The position numbers and the translations under genes were made by a program. Under the pieces are notes generated by a model. The model was not told where the DNA came from and ran no database searches. It saw only the letters and a program-made list of their open reading frames with translations. Of a stretch of 64,000 bases of DNA, positions 27,801 to 36,848 are shown piece after piece (the first letter of the stretch is position 1; each line of letters opens with the position of its first letter). Origin of the DNA: Bradyrhizobium rifense (GTDB lineage Bacteria; Pseudomonadota; Alphaproteobacteria; Rhizobiales; Xanthobacteraceae); contig NZ_VSSS01000024.1 in the NCBI RefSeq assembly GCF_008123425.1, positions 278,753 through 342,752 of the forward strand. The letters are read 5' to 3'.

Positions 27801-27969
27801 CCTCGGCCGACGCGCCGGGGAAATTGGCGCTGACGGTCACCTGCGGCGGCACGATATCGGGGAATTGCGCCACTGGAATCTGCAACAGCGCGAGCGCGCC
27901 CGCAATCGTGATGACGAACGCGATGACGATCGCAAGCCGCGGGCGGTCGACGAAGACGGACGAGATCAT
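24832..27969 (-). CDS. RND multidrug efflux pump (HAE1/AcrB type)
   Basis: A 1045-residue inner-membrane proton antiporter. It starts [19 protein letters not shown], has two large periplasmic loops, and carries the proton-relay aspartates in [19 protein letters not shown] (around residue 405). Other features are [20 protein letters not shown] and, in the second half, [17 protein letters not shown]. Length is normal for AcrB/MexB. It overlaps the adaptor gene by ATGA. No outer-membrane factor gene is adjacent, so it must share a TolC/OprM-like channel encoded elsewhere. Confidence 0.93.
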   Translation of the reverse strand: MISSVFVDRPRLAIVIAFVITIAGALALLQIPVAQFPDIVPPQVTVSANFPGASAEVVESSVAQPLEAQVVGVDKMLYMKSTSGNDGSYTLTVSFALGSNPDINTVNVNNRVQSALAQLPTEVQAQGLTVQKKSSAVLQFIVLYSNNGAQDPLFITNYAIINVLDAISRTPGVGQATLFAKLNYSMRIWFDTQRLTSLNLAPSDVIAAIRAQSVQAPVGRIGARPISDEQQFQFNVQTQGRLTTSTQFGNIVLRANTDGSVLRIKDVARVEIGAQNMDSESRIDGNPGVPIGIYLAPGANAVTTAKAVQDTLTKASARFPPGLSYLVQYDSTTFVSDTIKEVLKTLGEAFVLVVIVVFLFLGNLRATIIPAVAVPVSLIGAFAVLLALGYSANTVSLLAMVLAIGIVVDDAIVVVENVERVMEEEPDLSPADATKKAMSQITAPIIAISLVLLSVFVPIAFIPGISGTLFRQFAVTISAAMVISALNALTLSPALCAVFLRHTGPRHGIMGRVLGGIDWVRDRYAGVVGRLLRVSVLSLVAVLVFAGGIFGVAKITPTGFLPEEDQGAFFIAVQLPDGASVARTSQVAKQVEALLKKMPQIDHVLAIIGFSLLDGGNEPNAAFIVARMKPFADRQAATDTVQATIRRTFGEGAQIRQANILPFNLPPIIGLSTSGGFEYQLDALEGQDPAALGSVMGGLVGAANRDPRLTRVFSTFTATNPSIYLDIDRAKAQALGLNMSDVFTALQATLGGIYVNNFNLFGRTWQVNVQGEAANRGDIPDIWQIYVRNATGEMVPIRSIASLRIVTGPQVITRYNNYRSVTINGGPAAGVSSGTAIAAMEELSKSTLPAGYSYEWTGTAYQEQAASGQTGIILGLAVLFAYLFLVALYESWTIPVPVLLAVTVGVLGSYLAIKIAGLNLDLYGQIGLVVLIALAAKNGILIVEFAKEQREAGQSVVDAAVLGSQMRFRAVMMTSIAFILGLVPLVVATGAAEISRRAVGTAVFGGMLAASSIGIFLVPMLYVTFQNWREAIKRLSSKKQSSEKP

Positions 27970-29216
27970 GGGGCGTTGCCCACCGGCTTCGGCCCGATGC
28001 CGTTGCTGGCCTTTTGGCCGCCGGCATCGTCCGCAGTCGCCTTCATGCTGGATTGCAACAATGCGCTCGCCGGGCCGGGCGATACAGGCTGTCCCACCCG
28101 CACCCGCTGGAGACCTTCGACGATGACTTTTTCGCCAAGCTTGAGACCAGACGTAATCGAGGCGACGGTTGAGGTGGACTGCCCAAGCTGAATACGCCGC
28201 TGCTCGGCCTTGTTGTCGTCACCTACCACGTAGACGTAATCACCCTGCTGGTCCGAGAGCACCGCCGCGCGGGGAATCGCCAAAACCTCGACCGGCTCTA
28301 CGCCTTCCAGAAGGACCGTAACAAACTCGTTATCGGTCAGCTCGCGCACGGATCCCTGGGTCGCAGACCGCTCATAGAGTGGAGGATTTGGAATCGTGCC
28401 ACGCAGCGTGATTGTATCGGTATTCTGGGCGATGGTGTTGTTGACGAAATTGAGCTGGCCGGCCTGCTCGTAAAGGCGACCGTCCGACAATCGGATTCGG
28501 ATCACGACCGCCTTGAACCCGCCGCGCGTCACATAGCGCTCGCGCAAGATCAAAGCCTCGCGCACAGACACTGGGAAGACCACGTACATCGGGTCCTGGC
28601 TGACGATTGTGGTCAGCACGCCCGAACTCGGCGAAACGACGTTGCCCTGCGTCACCGCCGTGCGACCGATCATGCCGTCAACCGGCGAACGGATCTGGGT
28701 GTAATCGAGGTTGATTTGCGACAGGTCGACCTGCGCCTGAGCACCCTGGACCTGGGCTTCGAGGCTTTGCTGATTGGCGACCGCGGCATCGTAAGTTGAC
28801 TGCTGGCCGGCCGGACCGCCCAGCAACGTCCTTGCACGGTCCGTCGTCAGCTTGGCGTTGGCGAGCGTCGCCTGCAACTGGGCGACTTGGGCCTTCTTGG
28901 CGGCAAGGTCCGCCTCGAAGGGGCCACGCTCAAGTTCGTAGAGCAAATCGCCGGTCTTCACCTCGGCGCCCTCGACAAAATTGCGCTTCTCCAGGAAGGC
29001 GGTCACGCGGGCAACCACGCTGACACGGTCTGGAGATTCGATGCGCCCCAAAAACTCGTTCGATTGGGTAACGGGCCGATTGACCGTTTCCATCACGCCC
29101 ACCGCCGGCGGGGCGGCTTGGCCCGTCTGCGCCTTCGCGGGGCTGAGCACACCGAGCGAGGCCATTCCCATCACGACAGCACCGGCAACCCGATTGATCG
29201 TCATCTTCGTGCTCAT
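27966..29216 (-). CDS. RND periplasmic adaptor (membrane fusion protein)
   Basis: A 416-residue adaptor of the AcrA/MexA group. A signal peptide ([20 protein letters not shown], cleavage after SPAKAQ) lacks a lipobox cysteine. The lipoyl half-motifs are [27 protein letters not shown] and [20 protein letters not shown] (both split by the helical hairpin around 95-150). The barrel and membrane-proximal domains follow. It links the RND pump to an outer-membrane channel. The ATG at 29216 is preferred to one at 29276; MTINRVAG at 29204 is an alternative. First gene of the pump operon. Confidence 0.88.
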   Translation of the reverse strand: MSTKMTINRVAGAVVMGMASLGVLSPAKAQTGQAAPPAVGVMETVNRPVTQSNEFLGRIESPDRVSVVARVTAFLEKRNFVEGAEVKTGDLLYELERGPFEADLAAKKAQVAQLQATLANAKLTTDRARTLLGGPAGQQSTYDAAVANQQSLEAQVQGAQAQVDLSQINLDYTQIRSPVDGMIGRTAVTQGNVVSPSSGVLTTIVSQDPMYVVFPVSVREALILRERYVTRGGFKAVVIRIRLSDGRLYEQAGQLNFVNNTIAQNTDTITLRGTIPNPPLYERSATQGSVRELTDNEFVTVLLEGVEPVEVLAIPRAAVLSDQQGDYVYVVGDDNKAEQRRIQLGQSTSTVASITSGLKLGEKVIVEGLQRVRVGQPVSPGPASALLQSSMKATADDAGGQKASNGIGPKPVGNAP

Positions 29217-29502
29217 GCCGCCGTGACTCCCGGTCCAACCGGGAGACATGCTCGCAAACCACCGGCAGAGACGCAATAGTCGGAAACGGGCTCGCGTAGG
29301 CTCTCATTTCAAGGGTCAATTCACTTTATCGGGAACCAATCCGGCGCGGCCCAATTCACGGTTGGCGCGCATCCGCGCGCCTCGGCCGATGAGGCTTTCC
29401 CGCGAGATAACAATTTGTCAGATTTCGTTGACTTCATTAGTCGCAGAAGCGCGGCGAAGCACCTGAATCTCAGGCAGCATTTTGCACAGGAGCTTCGTGA
29501 CC
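29217..29502. other. Upstream region of the RND operon
   Basis: About 290 bases that should hold the promoter of the adaptor-pump operon. It contains AT-rich patches such as TCACTTTATCGG and GATAACAATTTGTC. No palindrome similar to the one in front of the TetR gene was seen. Confidence 0.35.
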
Positions 29503-29679
29503 GCAGCAATGAATCTCTGGCCGTTGCAACACAGCGAAGTCCGGCGAACTCCTGGAGAATGCGGTGGAAGCGGCGGTTGCCATTGCCAACGAACGCTGAT
29601 GCGTTCGAATTACCCGGCCGCCATCTGTGGCGGTTTGGAGGCAGCAGTAATGAATCTCTGGCCGTTGCAACACAGCGAA
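29503..29679. repeat. Direct repeat pair flanking a TetR relic
   Basis: Two 36-base copies, 29503-29538 and 29644-29679, differ at one position. Both contain ATGAATCTCTGGCCGTTGCA. They bracket 105 bases that include the relic of a TetR C-terminus. The layout suggests a partial duplication or recombination scar. Confidence 0.75.
29540..29599 (+). pseudogene. Relic of a second TetR gene (last 19 codons)
   Basis: The frame reads SGELLENAVEAAVAIANER then stop. The end of the intact TetR regulator at 24243-24818 reads SDEILENAVEAAVAMANEQ then stop. The DNA is identical over a continuous stretch of almost 30 bases. Nothing of the DNA-binding domain remains upstream; the similarity ends at the direct repeat. 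The relic lies on the adaptor side of the RND operon, where a local repressor gene would be expected. Confidence 0.7.
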
Positions 29680-29753
29680 ACTTGAAGTGCCCTCGGCGGC
29701 CGGGTTAGCGTCTGCACGCGGCCTTACAACTTCCCCAAGTTCGCTGAGTTCGC

Positions 29754-29796
29754 ACTGGACCCGTCGCCTGAACCTGTTGTCAGGCGACGGTCCAGT
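29754..29796 (-). terminator. Strong hairpin after the minus-strand catabolic operon
   Basis: Arms ACTGGACCCGTCGCCTGA (29754-29771) and TCAGGCGACGGTCCAGT (29780-29796) pair with one bulged base around an 8-base loop. It lies 15 bases past the stop of the DUF1330 gene. No long T-run follows in that direction, so it may be only a transcript-end stabiliser. Confidence 0.55.
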
Positions 29797-29811
29797 TTCC
29801 TTCAAGACGGT

Positions 29812-30099
29812 CTAATCAAGCCCCTCGACCGCCACCATGTGGCGCTCGGACGTGCCAATGGTGTATTTGAGCGCCTCCGAATATTCGGGCGAGTTGTAGC
29901 ATTTCACTGCGGCATCGAGGCTCGGGAAGCGCGCAACGATGCTGCGTTCGTAATTGCCGCCCTCGAGGATCACCTGCTTGCCGCCGCGCGCGAGAAACAC
30001 GCCGCCATGCTTCTCGATGGCAGGCCCGGCGAGAGCGGCGTACTTCCCGTAGGTCTCGGGATCGATCACGTGAACGCGTGCGCACCAATAGGTAGACAT
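29812..30099 (-). CDS. DUF1330 protein
   Basis: A 95-residue ferredoxin-like fold protein. It begins MSTYWCARVHVIDPETYGKY, has GGVFLARGGKQVILEG and ARFPSLDAAVKCYNSPEY, all typical of DUF1330, and no signal peptide. Many DUF1330 genes sit in catabolic clusters; the family's role is unknown, though its fold resembles dimeric alpha-beta barrel monooxygenases. It is the last gene of the 35731-29812 unit, 10 bases from the dehydrogenase gene. AAGGA precedes the ATG. Confidence 0.85.
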   Translation of the reverse strand: MSTYWCARVHVIDPETYGKYAALAGPAIEKHGGVFLARGGKQVILEGGNYERSIVARFPSLDAAVKCYNSPEYSEALKYTIGTSERHMVAVEGLD

Positions 30100-30109
30100 G
30101 GGTTTTCCT

Positions 30110-31030
30110 TCATGATTGGGAGGACGAAACGGGTGACGCGCCTGCGCCGCTGTGACGGTCGAAACCGTTCATGTGCTCCAGCACCGCGCAGACCGACGCG
30201 GTATCGCGCGCCGCAAAGCCGAGCGCCTCGCCGGCGTGATAGAGCTGCTCGGCCGCTGAGTAGACCGGCAGTGCGCAGCCAAGCTCGGCGGCGAAGGCCG
30301 AGATGATCGAGAGATCCTTCAGATGCGTCCGGATGGTCGCGGTCGGATTGTCGTAATTTGCGTCACGCATCAGCGGCCCGCGCATCTGGAACATGCGCGA
30401 TGTCCCTGCGCTGTCGGCAAGGGTATCGTAAACGAGGCCAGGATCGATCCCCGCTTTCATACCGAGCAGCATCGCTTCGGCTGCTGCGGCGTTGTGGATC
30501 GTCACCAGATGATTGGCGATGTATTTCATGATGCTGCCGGTGCCGAACCGGCCGAGATAGACCTGCCGCCGCGACATCCCGGCGAAGGCCGGCCCGCAAC
30601 GCTTGAACGCCTGCTCGTCGCCGCTGCCGAGGATCACGAGATCACCGGTTGCGGCCTGCGCACCGGTGCCGCTGACGGGGCAATCGAGCAAGATCTTGCC
30701 GGCGCTCTCCATCACGGCGAACGCCTCACGCTTGGCGGAGAGCGGCAGCGTCGAGCACTCGATCAGAATCTGTCCGGAGCCACTCGCGCCGGCAACGCTG
30801 GCTGCGGCCTCCGCGAGCGCGGCGCTACCAGGCAGCGAGGCAAAGCTGATCGCGGCGGCCTCGGCGACATCCTTCGGCGACGACAGCGCCTTGCCGCCCA
30901 TATCGGAAAGACGATCCCGTGCCGCCGGCACGGGATCGTAGCCAACCACGGCAAAGCCGGCCTTGATCAAATTCCCCGCCATGGCGGAGCCCATGATCCC
31001 GATGCCGAGCATGCCGATCGTTTCAGTCAT
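30110..31030 (-). CDS. 3-Hydroxyisobutyrate dehydrogenase-like NAD(P)-dependent oxidoreductase
   Basis: A 306-residue beta-hydroxyacid dehydrogenase. The nucleotide-binding start is IGMLGIGIMGSAMAGNLIKAG (slightly different from GxGxMG), the substrate loop is DCPVSGTGAQAATGDLVILGSG, and the catalytic Lys motif is GTGSIMKYIANHLVTIHNAA with the usual KxxxN arrangement. The family includes HIBADH, tartronate semialdehyde reductase and glyoxylate reductases; the substrate cannot be assigned. It lies directly after the binding-protein gene of an ABC importer, so it probably acts on an imported compound or its product. Confidence 0.82.
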   Translation of the reverse strand: MTETIGMLGIGIMGSAMAGNLIKAGFAVVGYDPVPAARDRLSDMGGKALSSPKDVAEAAAISFASLPGSAALAEAAASVAGASGSGQILIECSTLPLSAKREAFAVMESAGKILLDCPVSGTGAQAATGDLVILGSGDEQAFKRCGPAFAGMSRRQVYLGRFGTGSIMKYIANHLVTIHNAAAAEAMLLGMKAGIDPGLVYDTLADSAGTSRMFQMRGPLMRDANYDNPTATIRTHLKDLSIISAFAAELGCALPVYSAAEQLYHAGEALGFAARDTASVCAVLEHMNGFDRHSGAGASPVSSSQS

Positions 31031-31062
31031 GACGTCTCGTTTCTTCTTTTTGAACGGTCTGG

Positions 31063-32343
31063 TCAGTTCTGCGCGGCCTTCTGGGCGCTGGCGAAGGGAT
31101 AGACCAGGTCGCCGGACTTGTACTTCGGCGGGAAGATGATCACTTCCTTGCCGGCCTGGGTGAACTGCTGGATGTCGTTGCCCTTGATGTTGCGGAATTG
31201 CACCGCAAACATCCGTGGCTCGACCCACTCGCCATCGGGACCGAAGGTGATGTCGCCCACCACGGTCTGGAACGTGTTGCCATGGATGTAATTGATCAGC
31301 TTCTGCTGATCGACGCCGCCGGTCTTGGTCACCGCTTCGCCGAGAACCTGGAGCGCCGAGTAGACGAACGCTGGCACGTAATAGCCGAGCGCGTCGACAC
31401 CGACCTCCGCCGCCTTGGCCTGGTACTTCTTCAGCATGTCCTCGATACCGGGGAATTTGACGGTCGGCTCGGGGATGTACTGCTCGAAGGAGACGACGCC
31501 ATTCAGCGCCTCGCCGAGCTGCTGCTTGATCGCGGCATATTGGGTGCCGACCATGGCACCGCCGAACACCTTCGGCTCGAGATTGATCTCGTGCGCGGTC
31601 CGGATGATGCCAACCGTGTCCGACGGATAGGAGGCGACGAACACCAGGTCCGGCGACGTCGCCTGGAGGGCCTTCAGCACCGGCGTGAAGTTCACCGTCG
31701 TCGGCGGATAGACCTTGTCATAGACGATGGTGAGACCGAGCCGCTTGGCCTGCGCGCGGGCGCCTTCGAGCGCATTCTTGGCGAATTCCGCATCCGCGCC
31801 GACCAGCGCCACAGTGGTCGGCTTCGGGTCCATCGCGATCGCGTTGTCGAAGAAACCGCGGGTCAGCGAATCCTTGCCGTTCGGTCCATAGGGCTGGATC
31901 TGGAAATAGCCGGGATATTTGAACTGCTCGTTGATGGCGAGCGCGAACATGCCCATGATCAGCCGCTTGTGCTGGATGATCGTCGGCATCGCCGGCGCGG
32001 TCTGGTTGGTGTTGTTCGACAGCAGCAGATCGACCTTGTCGACGTCAAGCAGCTTGGAATAGATGCCGGGCACGAGACCGGGATTGCTCTGGTCGTCATA
32101 GGGCACGAGCTCGACCTGCCGGCCGATCAGGCCGCCGGCCTTGTTGACCTCGTCGGCCCAGATCTGCGCACCGAGCAGCGCCGCCTTGCCGTTGCCGGCG
32201 AGCGGCCCGGTCAATTGGATGCCGAAGCCAATCTTGATCGGATCCGCCGCGCGCGCCGCGCCCGTGAACACATAGAGCGCGGCAATCATTGTCGAGAGCG
32301 CCAGTGCGACGCCCCTCAAGCCAGTCAGCCGAAACATCCTCAC
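31063..32343 (-). CDS. Branched-chain-type ABC substrate-binding protein
   Basis: A 426-residue periplasmic protein. A signal peptide (GVALALSTMIAALYVFTG, cleavage after AARAAD) precedes PIKIGFGIQLTGPLAGNGKA and DEVNKAGGLIGRQVELVPYDDQSNPG (cut here). The later motif IYSKLLDVDKVDLLLSNNTNQ is typical of the group closest to aromatic-acid or amide binders, not to LivJ itself. It follows the LivF, LivG, LivM and LivH genes in transcription order and so closes that importer. Ligand unknown. Confidence 0.84.
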   Translation of the reverse strand: MRMFRLTGLRGVALALSTMIAALYVFTGAARAADPIKIGFGIQLTGPLAGNGKAALLGAQIWADEVNKAGGLIGRQVELVPYDDQSNPGLVPGIYSKLLDVDKVDLLLSNNTNQTAPAMPTIIQHKRLIMGMFALAINEQFKYPGYFQIQPYGPNGKDSLTRGFFDNAIAMDPKPTTVALVGADAEFAKNALEGARAQAKRLGLTIVYDKVYPPTTVNFTPVLKALQATSPDLVFVASYPSDTVGIIRTAHEINLEPKVFGGAMVGTQYAAIKQQLGEALNGVVSFEQYIPEPTVKFPGIEDMLKKYQAKAAEVGVDALGYYVPAFVYSALQVLGEAVTKTGGVDQQKLINYIHGNTFQTVVGDITFGPDGEWVEPRMFAVQFRNIKGNDIQQFTQAGKEVIIFPPKYKSGDLVYPFASAQKAAQN

Positions 32344-32372
32344 GTCGTCCTCCCTGTTTTCTATTTTGAGTT

Positions 32373-33104
32373 CTACATGCCGAGATAATGCTGTCGTATC
32401 AGGTCGCTCCGCCGCATCTCCCCCGGGCTCTCGCCGCGGAATGCGATCTCGCCGTGGACGATCACATAGCCCTTGTCGGCGATCCGCATCGCTTGCGTGA
32501 AATTCTGCTCCGCCATCAGCACGGTCAGATGATAACGCTCCTTCAGCTGCGCGATCATGTCGATGGTGCGGCTGACGAACAGCGGCGCCAGCCCGACCGA
32601 CGGCTCGTCGACGATCAAAATGCTCGGCGCCGACATCAGCGCGCGCGCCAGCGCCAGCATCTGCTGCTCGCCGCCGCTCATGGTGCCGGCAAGCTGGGCG
32701 CGGCGTTCCGCAAGCCGCGGAAATGCCTCGTAGCAGTAAGCCATGTTGTCCTTCAGCCGCGCCCGCGCCGTCGGACGATAGGCGCCGAGCAGAAGGTTCT
32801 CTTCGACCGTCAGGCGCGGAAACAGCCGCCGTCCTTCGGGCACCAGCGCGACGCCGAGGTCGACAATCTCCTCGGTCTCCTTGCCGATGAGATCGTGGTC
32901 CCTGCCGTCGATGGTCGCGACGATGCGTCCCGAGCTCGGCCGCACCACGCCCATGATGGTCTTGATCAGCGTGCTTTTGCCGTTGCCGTTGGTGCCGAGC
33001 AGCGTCACCGTCTCGCGGGCGCCGACGTTCAATGACACGTTGTGGAGAACGCGGACCGCCCCGTAGCCGGCATTGATGTTGTCGATGCGGATGCTACTGG
33101 CCAA
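32373..33104 (-). CDS. livF: ABC transporter ATPase, LivF type
   Basis: A 243-residue ATPase with Walker A LLGTNGNGKSTLIKTIMG, the LivF motif VALVPEGRRLFPRLTVEEN, signature MSGGEQQMLALARALM and Walker B ILIVDEPSVGLAPLF. It overlaps the LivG gene by 11 bases. It serves the second HAAT-type importer of the window (31063-35731). Confidence 0.88.
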   Translation of the reverse strand: MASSIRIDNINAGYGAVRVLHNVSLNVGARETVTLLGTNGNGKSTLIKTIMGVVRPSSGRIVATIDGRDHDLIGKETEEIVDLGVALVPEGRRLFPRLTVEENLLLGAYRPTARARLKDNMAYCYEAFPRLAERRAQLAGTMSGGEQQMLALARALMSAPSILIVDEPSVGLAPLFVSRTIDMIAQLKERYHLTVLMAEQNFTQAMRIADKGYVIVHGEIAFRGESPGEMRRSDLIRQHYLGM

Positions 33105-33858
33105 GATACGCCCCTATCACCCGCTCGTCGGCGATCACGTCCTTCGGCGCACCGTCCGCGATCTTTTCGCCGGCGACGAGCACCACGAGCCGCTCCGAAA
33201 ACGCCATCACCGCGCGCATGATGTGCTCGATGAAGATCACGGCAACGCCGCGCTTATTGAGCGCGAGCAGCAGCGCCAGGATCTCGTTCACCTCGGAATG
33301 CGACAGGCCGGCGAGCGCCTCGTCCGAGACCAGCAACGTCGGGTCCGTCGCCATGGCGCGCGCGAGCTCGAGCTTGCGCATCTCGACCTGGGTCAGATCG
33401 CCCGGCAGGCGATGCAGCTTGCCGCCGAGGCCGAACTCGCCGAGCAGCTCCGTGCTGCGCGCCCGGATCTGCTGCTCGGTCAGATGCGTGCCGCCCCGCG
33501 CATTGACGGCATAGACCAGCGGGATGCGAAGATTGTCGAGCAGCGACAGGCTGTGAAACGGCCGCGGCAGCTGGAAGCTGCGGCCAAGCCCGAGCCGCGC
33601 GCGCTGATAGGACGAGAGATTGTCGATCGCCCTGCCCGCGAACGAAATCGAGCCGCCGTCCGTCTTGAGCGCCCCGCACAGGCAGTTGGTCAGCGTGCTC
33701 TTGCCCGAGCCGTTGGGGCCGATCAGGCCAAGCCGCTCGCCTGGCCGCACCGCGAGGTCGACATTGTTCAACGCGACAAAGCCACCGAAACGCTTGGTGA
33801 TACCACGGGCATCGAGGATCAGATCGCTTCCCGTCGCAGCGCTCGCCTCGATCGTCAT
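33094..33858 (-). CDS. livG: ABC transporter ATPase, LivG type
   Basis: A 254-residue ATPase with Walker A GPNGSGKSTLTNCLCG, RSFQLPRPFHSLSLLDNLRI in the Q-loop region, a degenerate signature segment LTQVEMRKLELARAMATDP and Walker B LLVSDEALAGLSHSE. The Walker B stretch has DEALAG in place of DEPTAG, and the signature lacks GG, so it departs more from consensus than the LivG at 14935-15783. It overlaps the permease gene by four bases. Confidence 0.86.
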   Translation of the reverse strand: MTIEASAATGSDLILDARGITKRFGGFVALNNVDLAVRPGERLGLIGPNGSGKSTLTNCLCGALKTDGGSISFAGRAIDNLSSYQRARLGLGRSFQLPRPFHSLSLLDNLRIPLVYAVNARGGTHLTEQQIRARSTELLGEFGLGGKLHRLPGDLTQVEMRKLELARAMATDPTLLVSDEALAGLSHSEVNEILALLLALNKRGVAVIFIEHIMRAVMAFSERLVVLVAGEKIADGAPKDVIADERVIGAYLGQ

Positions 33859-34853
33859 TGGCTGCTCCGCTTCTCGGTCACGAGCATCGCGGCGAGCGGG
33901 TTGGTCTCGGGGTCTGGCTTCTTGCCGCCCATGGAGCGGATCAATCCCAAAATTCCGTTCGGCGCGGCGATCACGAAGATCACGAGCAGCACGCCGACCA
34001 CGAGCAGATTGACCGACGACGAAATCAAGACCGTCATGGCCTGCTGCATGGTGCCGAGCAGGACAGCGCCGATCACCGGCCCGAGCCAGCTCGTGGTGCC
34101 CCCGACCAGCGGCATCGCGACGCTGTTAACGGTGTAGGCCAGGCTAAACGAGGAGGTCGGCTCGACATAGGTCAAATAGAACGGCAGCGGCGCGCCGGCC
34201 ATTCCCATCAAGGCGCCGCTGATGGCCGCGGCGACCAGCTTCAACCGCAGTACCGGAACGCCGGATGCGGCGGCCGCCGTCTCGTCGTCGCGGATGGCGG
34301 CAAGGCCGAAGCCAAAGGTCGAACGCTCGATGACGCGCGCGATGACAACGGAAGCAACCGCAAGCACCGTCATCAGGAAGAAGAGATAGGCGACATAACT
34401 GCCGAACACCGGAACATCGGTCGGCCGCATGATGTAGATGCCGCGCGAGCCGCCGACATAATCCCAGTTGGTGATGAAGGTCTGGACGACGACGGAGAGC
34501 GCCAGCGTTGCGATGGTAAAGTAGACACCGCGCAGGCGGATCGTCAGGTAGCCCATGGCGAGGCCCACGGCGCCGCAGAGCACACCAGCGATGGGGATGA
34601 GTACCGGAATCGGCAGATCAAGCCATTTGTTCAAAGCGGCTGCGCTGTAGAGCCCGATGGCGAGAAACGCGGTCGTTCCGAAATTGACGTAACCGACATA
34701 GCCGCCGAGAATGTTCCAGGCTGTGGCCAGCACGACGTATTGAAGAACGAAATACGCCGCGAACACATAATATTCGTTGGTCACGAACAGGCTGGCCGCG
34801 ACCAGCGCGACGCCGACCAGGCAGGCGAGCAAGATGAAGCGCCCGTTCGACAT
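33855..34853 (-). CDS. livM: ABC transporter permease, LivM type
   Basis: A 332-residue inner-membrane permease. Family features are GGYVGYVNFGTTAFLAIGLY, LRGVYFTIATLALSVVVQTF, FGFGLAAIRDDETAAAASGVP and a C-terminal loop APNGILGLIRSMGGKKPD. The ATG at 34853 shares its A with the last base of the LivH stop, so the genes are coupled; a longer frame to 34931 is not needed. Confidence 0.88.
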   Translation of the reverse strand: MSNGRFILLACLVGVALVAASLFVTNEYYVFAAYFVLQYVVLATAWNILGGYVGYVNFGTTAFLAIGLYSAAALNKWLDLPIPVLIPIAGVLCGAVGLAMGYLTIRLRGVYFTIATLALSVVVQTFITNWDYVGGSRGIYIMRPTDVPVFGSYVAYLFFLMTVLAVASVVIARVIERSTFGFGLAAIRDDETAAAASGVPVLRLKLVAAAISGALMGMAGAPLPFYLTYVEPTSSFSLAYTVNSVAMPLVGGTTSWLGPVIGAVLLGTMQQAMTVLISSSVNLLVVGVLLVIFVIAAPNGILGLIRSMGGKKPDPETNPLAAMLVTEKRSSQ

Positions 34854-35731
34854 CAAGCTCTCCCGAACAGGCCGGCGGGCCTGACCACCAGTGCGATCAG
34901 CAGGAAGCCGAATGCTATCGCAGGCGACCATGACGGACCGTAGAAGGTTGCCGTGATGCTTTCCGCGACGCCCACGATCACGGCCGCGATGAAGGTGCCC
35001 GGCAGCGAGCCGATGCCGCCGAGCACGCAGATCGCAAATATTCTGCCGATATAGTCGCGGCCCATCGAAGGCTCGACCGGCTGGAGAATGATCAGGAACG
35101 CGCCGGCCAGCGACGCGGTCGCAGTGGACAAACCGAAGGCGATTCGCTTGATGCGAACGGGTGCCGCGCCCATCAGTTGAAGCGCGAACTTGTCCTGTGC
35201 CACCGCCATGATGGCACGCCCGGTGAAGGTGCGCGTGAAGAACAGTTGCAGGCCGATCAGGAGCAGGACGGAGGCCAGGAACGGAATCAGCATCCGGACC
35301 GGCAGCGAGACCGGTCCGAAATTGTAGGACGGCCCGATATAGGGCGCCTCGACCAGGCGGTAGTCGACGCCGAAGATCAGTTGAAGCCCCACCTCGGTGA
35401 TGAAGAGCAGGCCGAAGAAGAACGCGAGCCCGCGGATCAGCTGCGTGCCGCGCCGCTCGAAGGCGAATTCATAGGCGGTGTAGAGCAGCGTCCCGAGAAA
35501 GTAGAACGGGACGGTCGCGAGCACGCCGACCAGGATCGGATCCAGTCCAAACTGGGCGTTCAGCACATAGGCAATGAACGAGCCGAGCAGAATGAGCGCG
35601 GGATGGGCGATATTGCTGATGCCGAGCATGCCGAACGCGATCGAGATACCGACCGCCATGGCGGCGTAGAAGCCTCCGACGAGAATGCCTGAGACGATGG
35701 CATCGAGCAATAATCCTGCGACTTGACCCAT
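34853..35731 (-). CDS. livH: ABC transporter permease, LivH type
   Basis: A 292-residue permease with GILVGGFYAAMAVGISIAFG, ISNIAHPALILLGSFIAY and a C-terminal ITATFYGPSWSPAIAFGFLL then VVRPAGLFGR. First gene of the importer operon in this direction. The upstream gap (35732-35833) holds a short hairpin at 35799-35825 with arms ATGGAGGCGG and CCGCCTCCAT, next to a T-run, which may be part of the promoter region or end the upstream transcript. Confidence 0.88.
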   Translation of the reverse strand: MGQVAGLLLDAIVSGILVGGFYAAMAVGISIAFGMLGISNIAHPALILLGSFIAYVLNAQFGLDPILVGVLATVPFYFLGTLLYTAYEFAFERRGTQLIRGLAFFFGLLFITEVGLQLIFGVDYRLVEAPYIGPSYNFGPVSLPVRMLIPFLASVLLLIGLQLFFTRTFTGRAIMAVAQDKFALQLMGAAPVRIKRIAFGLSTATASLAGAFLIILQPVEPSMGRDYIGRIFAICVLGGIGSLPGTFIAAVIVGVAESITATFYGPSWSPAIAFGFLLIALVVRPAGLFGRA

Positions 35732-35833
35732 CCGCTGCCGGCCTCCTCCTGTTCACGCACGCAACCGAGATTCTTGTTGTCGTTTTTTCGCGGGTCGCAT
35801 GGAGGCGGCAGCTGTCCGCCTCCATCAGAAAAG

Positions 35834-36817
35834 TCAGGGTATCAGCAGCGACGATCCCCGGGTCGATCCGGCCTCGAGATCACGGTGCGCGGCCGCTGCC
35901 TCGGACAGTGCGTAGCGATGCCCGATCATCGGCTTGATGACGCCCTTGCCGACCAGGTCGAACACGGCGGCAGCCGATGCTACCAGATCGTCGCGCGCCG
36001 CGATGTAGGTCGCAAGCGTCGGCCGCGTATAATAGAGAGATCCGTTCTTCTGGAGCAATGCCGCCTCGAGCGGCGGCGGCGCGCCGGTGGTCGCGCCGAA
36101 GGTGACGAAGTAGCCGCGCGGAGCAAGCGAGGCGAGCGTGGCCTCAAAACTGTCCTTGCCGACGGAATCATAGGCAATCGCGACACCCTTGCCGCCGGTC
36201 AGCGCCTTCACGCGCTCAGGGATGCGTTCCGTCTTGCGGTCGATCACGGCATCGTAGCCGTGCGCGAGCGCGAGCTCAGCCTTCTTCCCACCGCTGGTGA
36301 CGCCGATCATGCGGGCGCCGAGATGCTTGCCCCATTGGCCGGCGATCAGGCCGACGCCGCCCGAGGCAGCGTAAAACAGCACCTGCTGCCCCGGCTTGAC
36401 CGCAACGCAGCGGTTCAAGAGGTACTCCGCCGTCATACCTTTCATCAGCACGGCCGCTGCGGCTTCGTCACTCACGGATTGCGGAACGGGAACGAGGCGT
36501 GCGGCCGGCATCAGCCGATGCGTCGCATAGGCGCCCGGCGCCGAGCCGCCATAGGCGACGCGGTCACCCACCTTGAAATCGGTCACGCCCTCGCCGACGG
36601 CCTCGACCACACCAGCGGCTTCCGCGCCGAGGCCGGCCGGCAGATCCAGCGCATAGGAGCCGTCGCGGAAATAGACATCGATGAAATTGAGGCCGATCGC
36701 GGTCTGCCGCATCAGCACCTCGCCCTTGCCGGGCGCGGCCAGCTCGACCGTCTCCAGCTTCAGGACATCAGGGCCGCCCTGCGCGGCCATGCGAATTGCC
36801 TTGGCTTTCGTACCCAT
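35834..36817 (-). CDS. NADPH:quinone oxidoreductase-like MDR protein
   Basis: A 327-residue medium-chain reductase without zinc ligands. Features are RQTAIGLNFIDVYFRDGSYALDLPAGLGAEAAGVVEAVGEGV (cut by ordinary sequence), the Rossmann motif FYAASGGVGLIAGQWGKHLGA and DSVGKDSFEATLASLAPRGYFVTFG. This is the QOR/zeta-crystallin type. It precedes the LivH gene in the same direction, with about 100 bases between, and follows the cupin and alcohol dehydrogenase genes. Confidence 0.85.
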   Translation of the reverse strand: MGTKAKAIRMAAQGGPDVLKLETVELAAPGKGEVLMRQTAIGLNFIDVYFRDGSYALDLPAGLGAEAAGVVEAVGEGVTDFKVGDRVAYGGSAPGAYATHRLMPAARLVPVPQSVSDEAAAAVLMKGMTAEYLLNRCVAVKPGQQVLFYAASGGVGLIAGQWGKHLGARMIGVTSGGKKAELALAHGYDAVIDRKTERIPERVKALTGGKGVAIAYDSVGKDSFEATLASLAPRGYFVTFGATTGAPPPLEAALLQKNGSLYYTRPTLATYIAARDDLVASAAAVFDLVGKGVIKPMIGHRYALSEAAAAHRDLEAGSTRGSSLLIP

Positions 36818-36848
36818 ACCGAAATTCCCGTCTGCCGATCCTGCCCGG

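Noticed and set aside
26018..28027. A 669-codon frame inside the RND pump gene
   Set aside because: It is a shifted frame of the RND gene with arginine-rich nonsense; the pump frame is fully conserved.
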